From Streptomyces sp. NBC_01445 (GTDB lineage Bacteria; Actinomycetota; Actinomycetes; Streptomycetales; Streptomycetaceae): a stretch of 64,000 bases of DNA. The stretch is from NCBI RefSeq assembly GCF_035918235.1, contig NZ_CP109485.1:4588001-4652000 (forward strand), read 5' to 3'. A program made the translations under genes and the position numbers. The notes under the pieces are model-generated. The model saw only the letters and a program-made list of their open reading frames with translations, was not told where the DNA came from and did no database searches. This document shows positions 53,745-63,321 of the stretch, piece by piece (within the stretch, counting starts at the first letter, position 1; each line of letters starts with the position of its first letter).

Positions 53745-54083
53745 ATGGCAGATTTCTCCCGCCTTCCCGGACCGAACGCAGATCTATGGGACTGGCAGCT
53801 CCTCGCGGCTTGCCGCGGGGTGGACAGCTCGCTCTTCTTCCATCCGGAGGGGGAGCGGGGAGCGGCGCGCAGCGCGCGCGAGAACTCGGCCAAAGAGGTT
53901 TGCATGAGGTGTCCGGTGCGCGCGGAGTGCGCTGCTCATGCGCTCCAGGTGCGCGAGCCGTACGGCGTGTGGGGCGGGCTGACCGAGGACGAGCGCGAGG
54001 AGCTCATGGGCCGCGCCCGCAACCGGCTCGTCGCCGCCGCACCGGCGTCGGCGGGCGGCGCCCCGCCCGTGGTGAACAACTGA
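53745..54083 (+). CDS. whiD: WhiD, WhiB-like iron-sulfur sporulation regulator
   Basis: A 112-residue Wbl protein. The [4Fe-4S] ligands are Cys23, Cys53, Cys56 and Cys62 (AACRG and EVCMRCPVRAEC); GVWGG is the beta-turn motif contacting sigma region 4. Length, Cys spacing and position beside bldM match WhiD, needed for late sporulation and spore-wall maturation. ATG at 53745 has AAGGGG upstream, preferred over an upstream in-frame ATG. Confidence 0.95.
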   Translation: MADFSRLPGPNADLWDWQLLAACRGVDSSLFFHPEGERGAARSARENSAKEVCMRCPVRAECAAHALQVREPYGVWGGLTEDEREELMGRARNRLVAAAPASAGGAPPVVNN

Positions 54084-54103
54084 CGGAAACGTTTCTTCAC
54101 GGT

Positions 54104-54123
54104 GGGCACGCAGTGGCGTGCCC
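54104..54123. terminator. Terminator between whiD and the LysR gene
   Basis: GGGCACGC (54104-54111) pairs with GCGTGCCC (54116-54123) over AGTG. It is followed by two near-identical copies of GTCAGGGCCCGATCA. Confidence 0.75.
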
Positions 54124-54165
54124 GCGGGCTTGTCAGGGCCCGATCACGGGTTCGTCAGGGCCCGA

Positions 54166-55116
54166 TCAGCGGGCCGCGGCCCGCGCCAGGTGGTCGAGCG
54201 TGGCTGCCACGGCCGGCACCTGGGCCAGGTCGGGCAGTGTGAGGGCGACGATCTCGCGCTGCACAGCCGGCTCCACCGTCACTGTGCGTGCACCCTTGGG
54301 GCGTACGGATTCGATGGCGAGTTCCGGCAGGACCGCCACACCGAGGCCCGCGCCGACCAGGCCGATCACCGCCGGATAGTCGTCGGTCGCGAAGTCGATG
54401 CGCGGCGTGAATCCCGCACCCTCACAGACCTCCACCAGCTGCCGGCGACAGCGCGGGCAGCCCGCGATCCAGGGCTCGTCGGCCAGCTCGCCGATGGAGA
54501 CCGCGTCGGACTTGGCGAGACGGTGCCCCTCAGGGACCAGGCCGACGAGACGGTCGGCCAGCAGCGGACGTACGACGAGGTCGTCCCAGTCCTCCGCCGC
54601 CTGCGCCCCTTCTCCCACCCGTCTCCCACGACCGCCCTCGTCCTGAGACGCTTCGCGCCGCCCCTCGTATCTGAAGGCCAGAGCCACGTCGCAGTCGCCC
54701 TCGCGCAGCATCTCGACCGAGCGCGGCGGCTCCGCCTCCACGAGGGAGACGCGGGTGCCGGGGTGCGCGGCGCGCAGGGCGGCCAGCGCAGTGGGGACGA
54801 GCGTGGAGCTGCCGCTCGGGAAGGAGACGAGGCGGACTCGGCCGGCGCGCAGGCCCGCGATGGCAGCGACCTCTTCCTCCGCCGCGGTCAGCCCGGCCAG
54901 GATGCCCGCCGCGTGCCGCACCAGGGCTTCACCCGCCTGGGTGAGGCGCATTTCGCGGCCGGTGCGGATGAGGAGCGGGGTGCCCGCCGAGGATTCGAGG
55001 GCCTTCATCTGCTGGCTGACCGCGGGCTGGGTGCAGCCGAGCTCGCGGGCGGCCGCCGAGAAGGAGCCGGTGGCGGCAACGGCGCGCAGGACACGGAGGT
55101 GACGGGCCTCGATCAT
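54166..55116 (-). CDS. LysR-family transcriptional regulator
   Basis: A 316-residue LTTR. The N-terminal winged helix has LRVLRAVAATGSFSAAAREL and TQPAVSQQMKALE; the C-terminal effector domain begins at RLVSFPSGSS and ends GVAVLPELAIE. A charged insert (REASQDEGGRGRRVGEG, about 155-171) sits in the effector domain. A CPRCRRQ pair of Cys lies near the ligand site. It is divergent from the MOSC gene across 80 bases and probably regulates it. Confidence 0.92.
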   Translation of the reverse strand: MIEARHLRVLRAVAATGSFSAAARELGCTQPAVSQQMKALESSAGTPLLIRTGREMRLTQAGEALVRHAAGILAGLTAAEEEVAAIAGLRAGRVRLVSFPSGSSTLVPTALAALRAAHPGTRVSLVEAEPPRSVEMLREGDCDVALAFRYEGRREASQDEGGRGRRVGEGAQAAEDWDDLVVRPLLADRLVGLVPEGHRLAKSDAVSIGELADEPWIAGCPRCRRQLVEVCEGAGFTPRIDFATDDYPAVIGLVGAGLGVAVLPELAIESVRPKGARTVTVEPAVQREIVALTLPDLAQVPAVAATLDHLARAAAR

Positions 55117-55196
55117 TCCTCAAGCATAAGGGAGCCTTGGATGCAGCGGGAAATATTGCGTCGACGCTTTGGCGCCACGTCGCTTAGCGTGCCGTC

Positions 55197-55895
55197 ATGA
55201 AGCTTCTGTCTCTGAATGTGGGTCGCCCCGAGGCCAGCGAGCACACCGACCAGGCCGAGGGGGTGACCGGAATCGACAAGCAGGCGGTGCCGGGCCCCGT
55301 CCGGGTGGCGGCGCCCGGGCCCAAGGGGGTCGGCGCAAGCGGTCTCGAAGGGGACGCCGTGTGCGACATGCGCCATCACGGCGGCGACGACCAGGCGGTC
55401 TACGCCTTCGCTCGCGAGGACCTCGACGAGTGGCAGGGGACGCTCGGCCGCGACCTGCGCAACGGCTCGTTCGGCGAGAACCTCACGACCGAGGGTGTCG
55501 ACGTGACGGGCGCGAAGATCGGCGAGCGCTGGCGCGTCGGCTCCGACCTGGTCCTCGAGGTCGCCTCCGGCCGGATCCCCTGCCGCACGTTCCAGGGCCA
55601 CCTCGGCGAGAAGGGGTGGGTCAAGCGTTTCACCGCGCGGGCCGCCCCGGGCGCGTATCTGCGGGTGATCGAGCCGGGCGCGATCCGGGCGGGCGACACG
55701 ATCGAGATCGTGCACCGGCCCGACCACGAGGTGACCGTCGCCTTCCAGTTCCGCGCCGTCACGACCGAGCGGGAGCTGCTGCCGCGGCTGCTCGTCGCAG
55801 CGGACGCGCTCGACCCCGAGGCCGTCGAGACGGCTCGTATGTACGTGGCCAAGTACGGAGACGGGGGCGCGGGGGGCGACGCGACGCAGGGGTAG
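55197..55895 (+). CDS. MOSC domain protein (YiiM-like)
   Basis: A 232-residue MOSC-domain protein. The conserved Cys129 in GRIPCRTFQ is the expected molybdenum-cofactor/sulfur-carrying residue; GDAVCDMRHHGGDDQAVYAF is the other family block. YiiM-type proteins act in molybdenum-dependent reduction of N-hydroxylated compounds. The ATG at 55197 opens a family-typical N-terminus. The LysR gene is divergently placed. Confidence 0.88.
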   Translation: MKLLSLNVGRPEASEHTDQAEGVTGIDKQAVPGPVRVAAPGPKGVGASGLEGDAVCDMRHHGGDDQAVYAFAREDLDEWQGTLGRDLRNGSFGENLTTEGVDVTGAKIGERWRVGSDLVLEVASGRIPCRTFQGHLGEKGWVKRFTARAAPGAYLRVIEPGAIRAGDTIEIVHRPDHEVTVAFQFRAVTTERELLPRLLVAADALDPEAVETARMYVAKYGDGGAGGDATQG

Positions 55896-56071
55896 AGCGG
55901 GCCTGGCCGCGTGGCGGTAACGGACTTGGTCCGCACGGCGGTTGGGGCCTGGCCGCACGCCGGCCGCGACACTCGCCAGACCACGTGCGGGGGCTCCCGA
56001 GCGTGGTCATGCCCACGGCGGTCACCGGGGGTGTCCGGCGGATCATGGCCGGGGCCCCCTAGCCTGGCCCC

Positions 56072-56845
56072 ATGACTACCGCTCTGATTACGGGATCCAC
56101 CTCGGGGATCGGTGCCGCGTTCGCGCGCCGGCTCGCCGCGGACGGCCACGACCTCGTCCTGGTGGCGCGTGACACCAAGCGGCTGCGGGAGCAGGCCACC
56201 GAGCTCCACGACCGGCACGGCATCGAGGCCGAGGTGCTCACGGCGGACCTCGCCACCGACGAGGGCATCGGCGCGGTCGAGGCACGGCTGACCGACCGCA
56301 AGCGTCCGGTGGACCTGCTGGTCAACAACGCGGGCTTCGGCAACAAGGGCCAGTACCTGGAGGTCCCGCTCGCCGACGAGTTGACGATGCTGAAGGTGCA
56401 CTGCGAGGCGGTCCTGCGGCTCACGTCCGCCGCGGTGGCGCCGATGCGTGAGCGCGGCAGGGGCGGCGTGGTGAACGTGGCGTCGGTGGCGGCGTTCGTG
56501 CCGCGCGGGACGTACGGCGCGTCGAAGGCGTGGGTCGTGCAGTTCACGCAGGGCGCGGCACGGGACCTGGCCGGCAGCGGTGTGCGGCTGATGGCGCTCT
56601 GCCCGGGCTTCGTCCGTACGGAGTTCCACGAGCGGGCCGCGATGGGCACCGACAACATCCCCAAGTGGATGTGGCTCGACGCCGACAAGCTGGTGGCGGC
56701 GGCGCTCTCCGACCTGGCGCGCGGCAAGTCGCTGTCGATCCCGGATCCGCGGTACAAGACGCTGATGGGCGTCGTGAAGCTGGCGCCGCGCGGGCTGCTC
56801 GGCGGGGTCACGGCGAAGACGGGTCGCAAGTACGGGCCGCAGTAA
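56072..56845 (+). CDS. Short-chain dehydrogenase/reductase
   Basis: A 257-residue classical SDR. The cofactor motif is TGSTSGIG (7-14), NNAG is in VDLLVNNAGFG, and the catalytic Tyr148 and Lys152 are in TYGASKAW. An Arg in LVARDTKRL after strand 2 suggests NADPH preference. The C-terminus (SIPDPRYKTLMGVVKLAPRG) looks like the YqjQ/DltE-type group. The substrate is unknown. Apparently monocistronic, with a terminator at 56854. Confidence 0.9.
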   Translation: MTTALITGSTSGIGAAFARRLAADGHDLVLVARDTKRLREQATELHDRHGIEAEVLTADLATDEGIGAVEARLTDRKRPVDLLVNNAGFGNKGQYLEVPLADELTMLKVHCEAVLRLTSAAVAPMRERGRGGVVNVASVAAFVPRGTYGASKAWVVQFTQGAARDLAGSGVRLMALCPGFVRTEFHERAAMGTDNIPKWMWLDADKLVAAALSDLARGKSLSIPDPRYKTLMGVVKLAPRGLLGGVTAKTGRKYGPQ

Positions 56846-56853
56846 GGCGCGGC

Positions 56854-56894
56854 GGGTTCGGGGCCGGGGCAGGGAGGGCCTCGGCCCCGAACCC
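56854..56894 (+). terminator. Terminator of the SDR gene
   Basis: GGGTTCGGGGCCG (56854-56866) pairs with 56882-56894 over a 15-base loop. Confidence 0.7.
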
Positions 56895-56980
56895 GATCCC
56901 GCCGGCTCGTTACACGGCGGTGGGAAGATAGGGCTGTCCGGACCTTACGCAGGGGGCTCAGGGGGGCCGGAGGCGGCGTC

Positions 56981-57688
56981 ATGACGTTTGTGCAGGTCAT
57001 CGACTGCAAGACCAGCCGATTCGACGAGATGGACCAGCTCATGGACACATGGGCGGAGAAGACCCAGGGGAAACGGACCGCGACACACAGCGTCATCGGC
57101 AAGGACCGGTCCGACGACACCCACTTCATCGAGATCGTCGAGTTCCCGTCGTACGAGGAGGCGATGCGGACCTCGAAGCTTCCCGAGACCGACACGATCT
57201 TCCGGCAAATGGTCGCCCTCTGCGACGAGATGCCCACCTTCACCGATCTGGACGTGGTGCGGGACGAGCAGTTGTACGCGGGCAACGCGCGCCGGTTCTT
57301 CGAGACGGTCGCCACCGAGGGTGAACTGCCGCCGCTCGACGGCCTGCTCGCGGAGGACTACCACGGCCACGATCCCGGCAACGTGACGGACACCATCGGT
57401 CTCGATGCGACGCGGCGCGAGATCGAGATGTACCGCGGCGGGTTCGACTTCGAGTTCACCGTCGACGACCAGATCACCGAAGGCGACCGGGTGTGCACGC
57501 GGTGGACCTTCAGCGCCGAGCACAACGGCAACTTCATGGGGATCCCGGCGACGGGCAAGCAGGTCACGATGACCGGCGCGACCATCTTCCGGTTCCAGGA
57601 GGACGGGAAGATCGTCGAGGGCTGGTGGCACGAGGACCGGCTGGGGCTGATGGCCCAGCTCGGCGCGCTCGACGAACTCGAGGGCTGA
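56981..57688 (+). CDS. ABM-like plus SnoaL-like (ester cyclase) fusion protein
   Basis: A 235-residue two-domain protein. Residues 1-95 look like a dimeric alpha/beta-barrel (ABM-type) domain (MTFVQVIDCKTSRFDE...HFIEIVEFPSYEEAM). Residues 100-235 form a SnoaL-like NTF2 fold (ARRFFETV, AEDYHGHDPG, RVCTRWTFSAEH, GIPATGKQVTMTG, EGWWHEDRLGLMAQLGAL). SnoaL proteins include polyketide cyclases, but most relatives outside antibiotic clusters have no known substrate. ATG at 56981. Confidence 0.82.
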   Translation: MTFVQVIDCKTSRFDEMDQLMDTWAEKTQGKRTATHSVIGKDRSDDTHFIEIVEFPSYEEAMRTSKLPETDTIFRQMVALCDEMPTFTDLDVVRDEQLYAGNARRFFETVATEGELPPLDGLLAEDYHGHDPGNVTDTIGLDATRREIEMYRGGFDFEFTVDDQITEGDRVCTRWTFSAEHNGNFMGIPATGKQVTMTGATIFRFQEDGKIVEGWWHEDRLGLMAQLGALDELEG

Positions 57689-57716
57689 CCGGCGGCCGTG
57701 TCGCGGGGTGCAACGC

Positions 57717-57755
57717 CGAGGCCCGGCCCCGCGACAAGCGCGGAACCGGGCCTCG
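57717..57755. terminator. Bidirectional terminator before groEL1
   Basis: CGAGGCCCGG (57717-57726) with CCGGGCCTCG (57746-57755), an internal 2x2 bulge and a CCGCG/CGCGG inner stem. Confidence 0.85.
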
Positions 57756-57803
57756 TACGAACAGGCGCCAGTGCGACCGGCGCCGCACTAGATGCTCAGT
57801 GCA

Positions 57804-59516
<1,713 letters not shown>

Positions 59517-59533
59517 CTAAAACAGTGGGTGAA

Positions 59534-59842
59534 TTACTTCTCGACGATCGCGAGCACGTCGCGAGCCGAGAGGACGAGGTACTCCTCGCCGTTGTACTTC
59601 ACCTCGGTGCCGCCGTACTTGCTGTACAGCACGATGTCGCCGGTCTGCACGTCGAGCGGCAGGCGCTCGCCGTTCTCGAAGCGACCCGGACCAACGGCGA
59701 GGACGACGCCCTCCTGGGGCTTCTCCTTCGCGGTGTCCGGGATGACCAGGCCAGAGGCGGTGGTCTGCTCGGCGTCGAGCGGCTGGACCACAATGCGGTC
59801 CTCGAGCGGCTTGATGGCAACCTTGGAGCTGGTGGTCGTCAC
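59534..59842 (-). CDS. groES: Co-chaperonin GroES (Hsp10)
   Basis: A 102-residue co-chaperonin. The beta-barrel blocks are [19 protein letters not shown], the mobile-loop segment [11 protein letters not shown] and [16 protein letters not shown]. The start is GTG 59842 with GGGGGAGG upstream; an in-frame ATG at 59944 would read through an operator and is rejected. First gene of the groES-groEL1 operon. Confidence 0.96.
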   Translation of the reverse strand: MTTTSSKVAIKPLEDRIVVQPLDAEQTTASGLVIPDTAKEKPQEGVVLAVGPGRFENGERLPLDVQTGDIVLYSKYGGTEVKYNGEEYLVLSARDVLAIVEK

Positions 59843-59937
59843 GATCCGACCTCCCCCTTCGGAGATCACGGGGTTAACTGTCTGAGGTGGCGACCAGGTG
59901 GATCCGTCGTCGCGGGTGCCGGACCTGCCCGTCGCTA

Positions 59938-59964
59938 TTGGCACTCTCCAGTGGGGAGTGCCAG
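59938..59964. promoter_or_regulatory. CIRCE operator 2 (HrcA site)
   Basis: TTGGCACTC-N9-GAGTGCCAG, against the consensus TTAGCACTC-N9-GAGTGCTAA. It covers the expected transcription start. Confidence 0.9.
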
Positions 59965-59969
59965 GGCCG

Positions 59970-59999
59970 AGACTATGACTGCGATTAGCACTCGGTCAA
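59970..59999 (-). promoter_or_regulatory. groES-groEL1 vegetative promoter
   Basis: On the minus strand TTGACC (59999-59994), 18 bases, TAGTCT (59975-59970). The -35 lies inside CIRCE 1. Confidence 0.8.
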
Positions 60000-60011
60000 G
60001 CGGAGTGCCAA
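59985..60011. promoter_or_regulatory. CIRCE operator 1 (HrcA site)
   Basis: TTAGCACTC-N9-GAGTGCCAA, one mismatch from consensus. HrcA bound here would block the -35. Confidence 0.95.
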
Positions 60012-60078
60012 TTCAGTGAGGGCGAGTCCTCCGCACGGCCCCTCCGGCGCGTCCGCCACAGCCCCTCCGGCCCATCCC

Positions 60079-61059
60079 TCACAGGTAGTTCTCGAGCCTC
60101 CCCACCGTGAACCCCTGGGCCTGGATACGGCGCAGCAGCCGCACCGTCGTCCCGGTGAGCGTCGCGCCGTGCGGCCCGGCACGGTCAGCGAGCCGGGCCC
60201 GGACGATGTCGCCGGGACGCAGCCGGTCCCCGTCACTCAGGTCCTCGCCCCGCGTCGAGGCGCGCCACAGGACGACGGCGTCGACCCCGCAAGTGGCGGC
60301 CGCGCGCAAGGTGTCCTGGTCGTACTCGCCGAAGGGCGGGCGGAAGAGGCGGGGGCGGGTGCCGAACGGGTTCTTCAGCCGGTCCTGCTGGCCGCAGATC
60401 TCGGCGTGCTGCTCGGCGTACGGGAGCGAGCGCAGAAAGTGGTGGTTCAGGGTCTGGTTCTGCACACCCGCGCCGAGGGCCCGCAGCGTGCCGAAGCGGT
60501 CGTGGCCGGGGCCCGCGACGCCGTCCGTGAGGAAGACGCTGACGGGCAGCCTCAGGTCCCGGACCATGTCAGCGAAGTGCGGGTCGCGGTCCACGCCGTC
60601 GTCGAAGGTCAGGAAGACGACGCGGTCCTTGGTCCGGACGCGGTCCACGACGGGCGGGAGTGTGTGCGAGCCCCGGCCGGCCGCGTGGCGTGCCGGAGGT
60701 CTCGGCGCCGGGGCGAGCGGCGCGGAGAGCCCCCAGCGGCGATAGGCGTCCGGAGTGACGCCGCCCTGAGGGGAGTGGAGAGGCGCGGCGTGACCAGGCC
60801 CCCCAGCCGCCTCCCCGGCGCCGAGCGCGCCCCAGGACGACCCGCGCCCCACACCGACGGCCGGTGTGGCCGTCGGTTCCGGGTGGCGCGAGTGGCGGAC
60901 CTTCTCGGCCGCTTTCCTGCTGAGCCGCTCGATCGGGTCCACGGACGGGGCGCACCCGGTGAGCAGCGCGGGTGCGAGGACACCGGCGGCCAGGGCGGCG
61001 GCCAGCAGTCGCCGCGGCCAGGTGCGCGCGGGGGCCCGTCGCGCCCGCACGGACCTCAC
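60079..61059 (-). CDS. Polysaccharide deacetylase-like lipoprotein, altered metal site
   Basis: A 326-residue lipoprotein with lipobox LLTGC (Cys about 36). The NodB-type domain keeps the Asp-Asp of LTFDDG and the RPPFGEYD motif. The metal-binding His-x3-His is broken: the first His is Gln202 (NQTLNH) while His206 remains. Zinc or cobalt binding should be impaired, so it may be inactive or use another metal mode. Its GTG start overlaps the stop of the upstream deacetylase gene (GTGA), implying coupled, matched amounts of the two paralogues. Confidence 0.87.
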   Translation of the reverse strand: MRSVRARRAPARTWPRRLLAAALAAGVLAPALLTGCAPSVDPIERLSRKAAEKVRHSRHPEPTATPAVGVGRGSSWGALGAGEAAGGPGHAAPLHSPQGGVTPDAYRRWGLSAPLAPAPRPPARHAAGRGSHTLPPVVDRVRTKDRVVFLTFDDGVDRDPHFADMVRDLRLPVSVFLTDGVAGPGHDRFGTLRALGAGVQNQTLNHHFLRSLPYAEQHAEICGQQDRLKNPFGTRPRLFRPPFGEYDQDTLRAAATCGVDAVVLWRASTRGEDLSDGDRLRPGDIVRARLADRAGPHGATLTGTTVRLLRRIQAQGFTVGRLENYL

Positions 61060-61997
61060 AGGTAGTCCTCCAGCCGGGCCACCGCGTACCCCTTGTCGGT
61101 GACGTACTTCATGAGCCGGCGGACCATGTCGGGCATGGTGCCCTTCCACTCCCCGCGGCCGCGGAAGTGGCTCAGGATGATGTCGCCGGGGTGGAGGTCC
61201 TGGTCCACCTCGCGCCACTCGACGTGGTCGACGAACATCTCTTCGTTCCAGATCGGCGCGTACTTGATCCCGCAGGACTTGGCCGCGCGCAGCGTGTCCC
61301 GGTTGTAGTTGCCGTAGGGCGGGCGGAAGAGGACGGACCGCTTGCCGTACTCCTCCTCCATGATGTTCTGCATGCCGCAGATCTCGCGCTTCTGCTCCGC
61401 GTAGGACAGCCCGGGCAGGTAAGGGTGCGTCAGCGTGTGGTTGTTCAGGGTGACGCCGCGGGACTGCATCTTCCTGAAGTAGTCGTAGTTGTCCTCCACC
61501 AGGTAGTTGCTGAGGAAGGCGGTGTACGGGATCTTCAGGTCGCTCATCATCTTCAGGAACGCCGGGTCCTTCTCGGAGCCGTCGTCGATGGTGAGGAACA
61601 CGACCTTGTCCTTGGTGGGCACGGTCGTGAAGACGGGCGGCAGGTCCTCCTGGCCGCGGACCTCGAAGCCCTTGCGGGCCCTGATCACCGGCTTGTCGGC
61701 GGGCGGGGGCGGCGCGAGGAGCGGCGGCTCGGCGAGGCGCCACTTCTTGGCCATCGCGACCCGGGCGGCGCCCAGCTTGCCCGCGTAGGAGTCGAGGGCG
61801 CGGCCGCCGGGCGGCCCGTGGAGGGGCTGCTGGCCGGGCGCCGGCCGGACGGCCTCAGCGCCGACGGGCGCGGCGCACCCGGAGGCGACCGCGCAGGCGG
61901 CGAGCACAGCGATGCAGGCCCGCGTACGGCCGTGCCGGACCCCTCGGCCCAGCGTCCCCTTCATGGCCCTTTTGTCGTTTTGTCGTACAAGTCGCAT
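61056..61997 (-). CDS. Polysaccharide deacetylase lipoprotein
   Basis: A 313-residue lipoprotein with lipobox VASGC (Cys about 41). The NodB catalytic motifs are complete: LTIDDG (Asp pair), NHTLTH (His187, His191) and RPPYGNY. It probably removes acetyl groups from peptidoglycan or another extracellular glycan. Start ATG 61997 has GAGGA 9 bases upstream; ATG 61964 is an alternative. Pro/Ala-rich spacer (about 85-100). Upstream partner of the altered paralogue. Confidence 0.9.
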   Translation of the reverse strand: MRLVRQNDKRAMKGTLGRGVRHGRTRACIAVLAACAVASGCAAPVGAEAVRPAPGQQPLHGPPGGRALDSYAGKLGAARVAMAKKWRLAEPPLLAPPPPADKPVIRARKGFEVRGQEDLPPVFTTVPTKDKVVFLTIDDGSEKDPAFLKMMSDLKIPYTAFLSNYLVEDNYDYFRKMQSRGVTLNNHTLTHPYLPGLSYAEQKREICGMQNIMEEEYGKRSVLFRPPYGNYNRDTLRAAKSCGIKYAPIWNEEMFVDHVEWREVDQDLHPGDIILSHFRGRGEWKGTMPDMVRRLMKYVTDKGYAVARLEDYL

Positions 61998-62088
61998 GGC
62001 GCCGAATCCTCACAGCTCACGGCGCTGATCAGGGCCCGACACCGCGGCCGGGCGCGCACCGTCCACCGACTGGCCCACAATGGGCCTG

Positions 62089-63321
62089 GTGAACGACCTC
62101 GCCTCCTTCAGCTCACTGCTCTCCGCGGAGGGCCAGGCGCTCCTCGACGACGTACGGGACATCACCCCCGGCCAGGAGCTCGCCGTCGCCACCCGGCTGC
62201 GCCGCGACCACCCGGCGGAACTCGTCTCGGCGGCCATCGCCCAGGCCCGGCTGCGACAGCGCGCCGCGGCCAAGTTCGGCGAGGCGGACGCGAGCCGCAT
62301 GTACTTCACGGCGAACGGCGTCGAGCAGGCGACCCGCACGAGCGTCGCCACCCACCGCGCGCAGGAGTTCAAGGCGCTCGGGGTGCGCTCCGTCGCCGAT
62401 CTGTGCTGCGGCATCGGCGGCGACGCGATCGCCCTGGCCCACGCCGGGATCTCCGTACTCGCCGTCGACCACGACCCCCTGACCTGCGAAGTCGCCCGGG
62501 CGAACGCTCAGGCTCTGGGCCTCGACGGGCTGATCGAGGTCCGCGAGGCCGATGTCACCCAGGTCGACACGGAGCCGTACGACGCGGTGTTCGTCGACCC
62601 CGCGCGCCGGGGCGGCGGCAAGGGGGGCGGCCGGATCTTCGACCCGGAGGCGTACTCCCCGCCCCTGTCCTGGGCGGTCGGCGCGGCGCTCGGGGCCCGG
62701 CACGCGGCCCTGAAGATCGCGCCCGGCATCCCCCACGAGGCGATCCCCGATGCGGCCGACGCCGAGTGGATCTCGGACGGCGGGGACGTGAAGGAGGCCG
62801 TGCTCTGGTTCGGCACCGAGCCGGGCCGCATGCGGGCGACGCTGCTCCCCGGGCCGCGCGCACTCATCGGCAGCGGCCTCCCCGACCCCGAAGTGCGGCC
62901 CGTGGGACGGTACTTGTACGAGCCCGACGGCGCCGTCATCCGCGCCCACCTGGTCGCCGACGTGGCCGAGGAGGTGGCGGGCGGGCTGATCGACGAGACG
63001 ATCGCCTACGTCACGTCCGACACGCTGCACGCGACGCCGTACGCCACCGCGTACGAGATCACGGACCAACTCCCTTTCAACGTAAAGAAGTTGAAGGCGC
63101 TGCTGCGGGAGCGCGAGGTCGGGATCCTGACGGTGAAGAAGCGGGGGTCGGCGGTGGAGCCGGAGGAGCTGCGCCGCAAGGCGCTGCCGAAGCGGCACGG
63201 CCCGAACGCGCTGACGGTCTTCCTGACCCGCGTCGCGGGCGCCCCGACGATGCTGCTGGGGGCGCCCGCGCAGGCGGCCACGGGTGAACCCGCCGCCACC
63301 CGGCGCGGAGCGACGCCCTAA
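62089..63321 (+). CDS. SAM-dependent methyltransferase-like protein with THUMP-like C-terminal domain
   Basis: About 410 residues. Motif I is DLCCGIGGDAIAL, motif II AVDHDP, and VFVDPARRGGG replaces the usual NPPY region. The C-terminal 90 residues (NVKKLKALLREREVGILTVKKRG...) form a THUMP-like domain found in this family. It is likely an RNA or tRNA methyltransferase relative; the target is unknown. The start is GTG 62089, 8 bases after CACAAT (leaderless), or ATG 62080. The stop overlaps the convergent sigma gene by 3 bases. Confidence 0.85.
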   Translation: MNDLASFSSLLSAEGQALLDDVRDITPGQELAVATRLRRDHPAELVSAAIAQARLRQRAAAKFGEADASRMYFTANGVEQATRTSVATHRAQEFKALGVRSVADLCCGIGGDAIALAHAGISVLAVDHDPLTCEVARANAQALGLDGLIEVREADVTQVDTEPYDAVFVDPARRGGGKGGGRIFDPEAYSPPLSWAVGAALGARHAALKIAPGIPHEAIPDAADAEWISDGGDVKEAVLWFGTEPGRMRATLLPGPRALIGSGLPDPEVRPVGRYLYEPDGAVIRAHLVADVAEEVAGGLIDETIAYVTSDTLHATPYATAYEITDQLPFNVKKLKALLREREVGILTVKKRGSAVEPEELRRKALPKRHGPNALTVFLTRVAGAPTMLLGAPAQAATGEPAATRRGATP

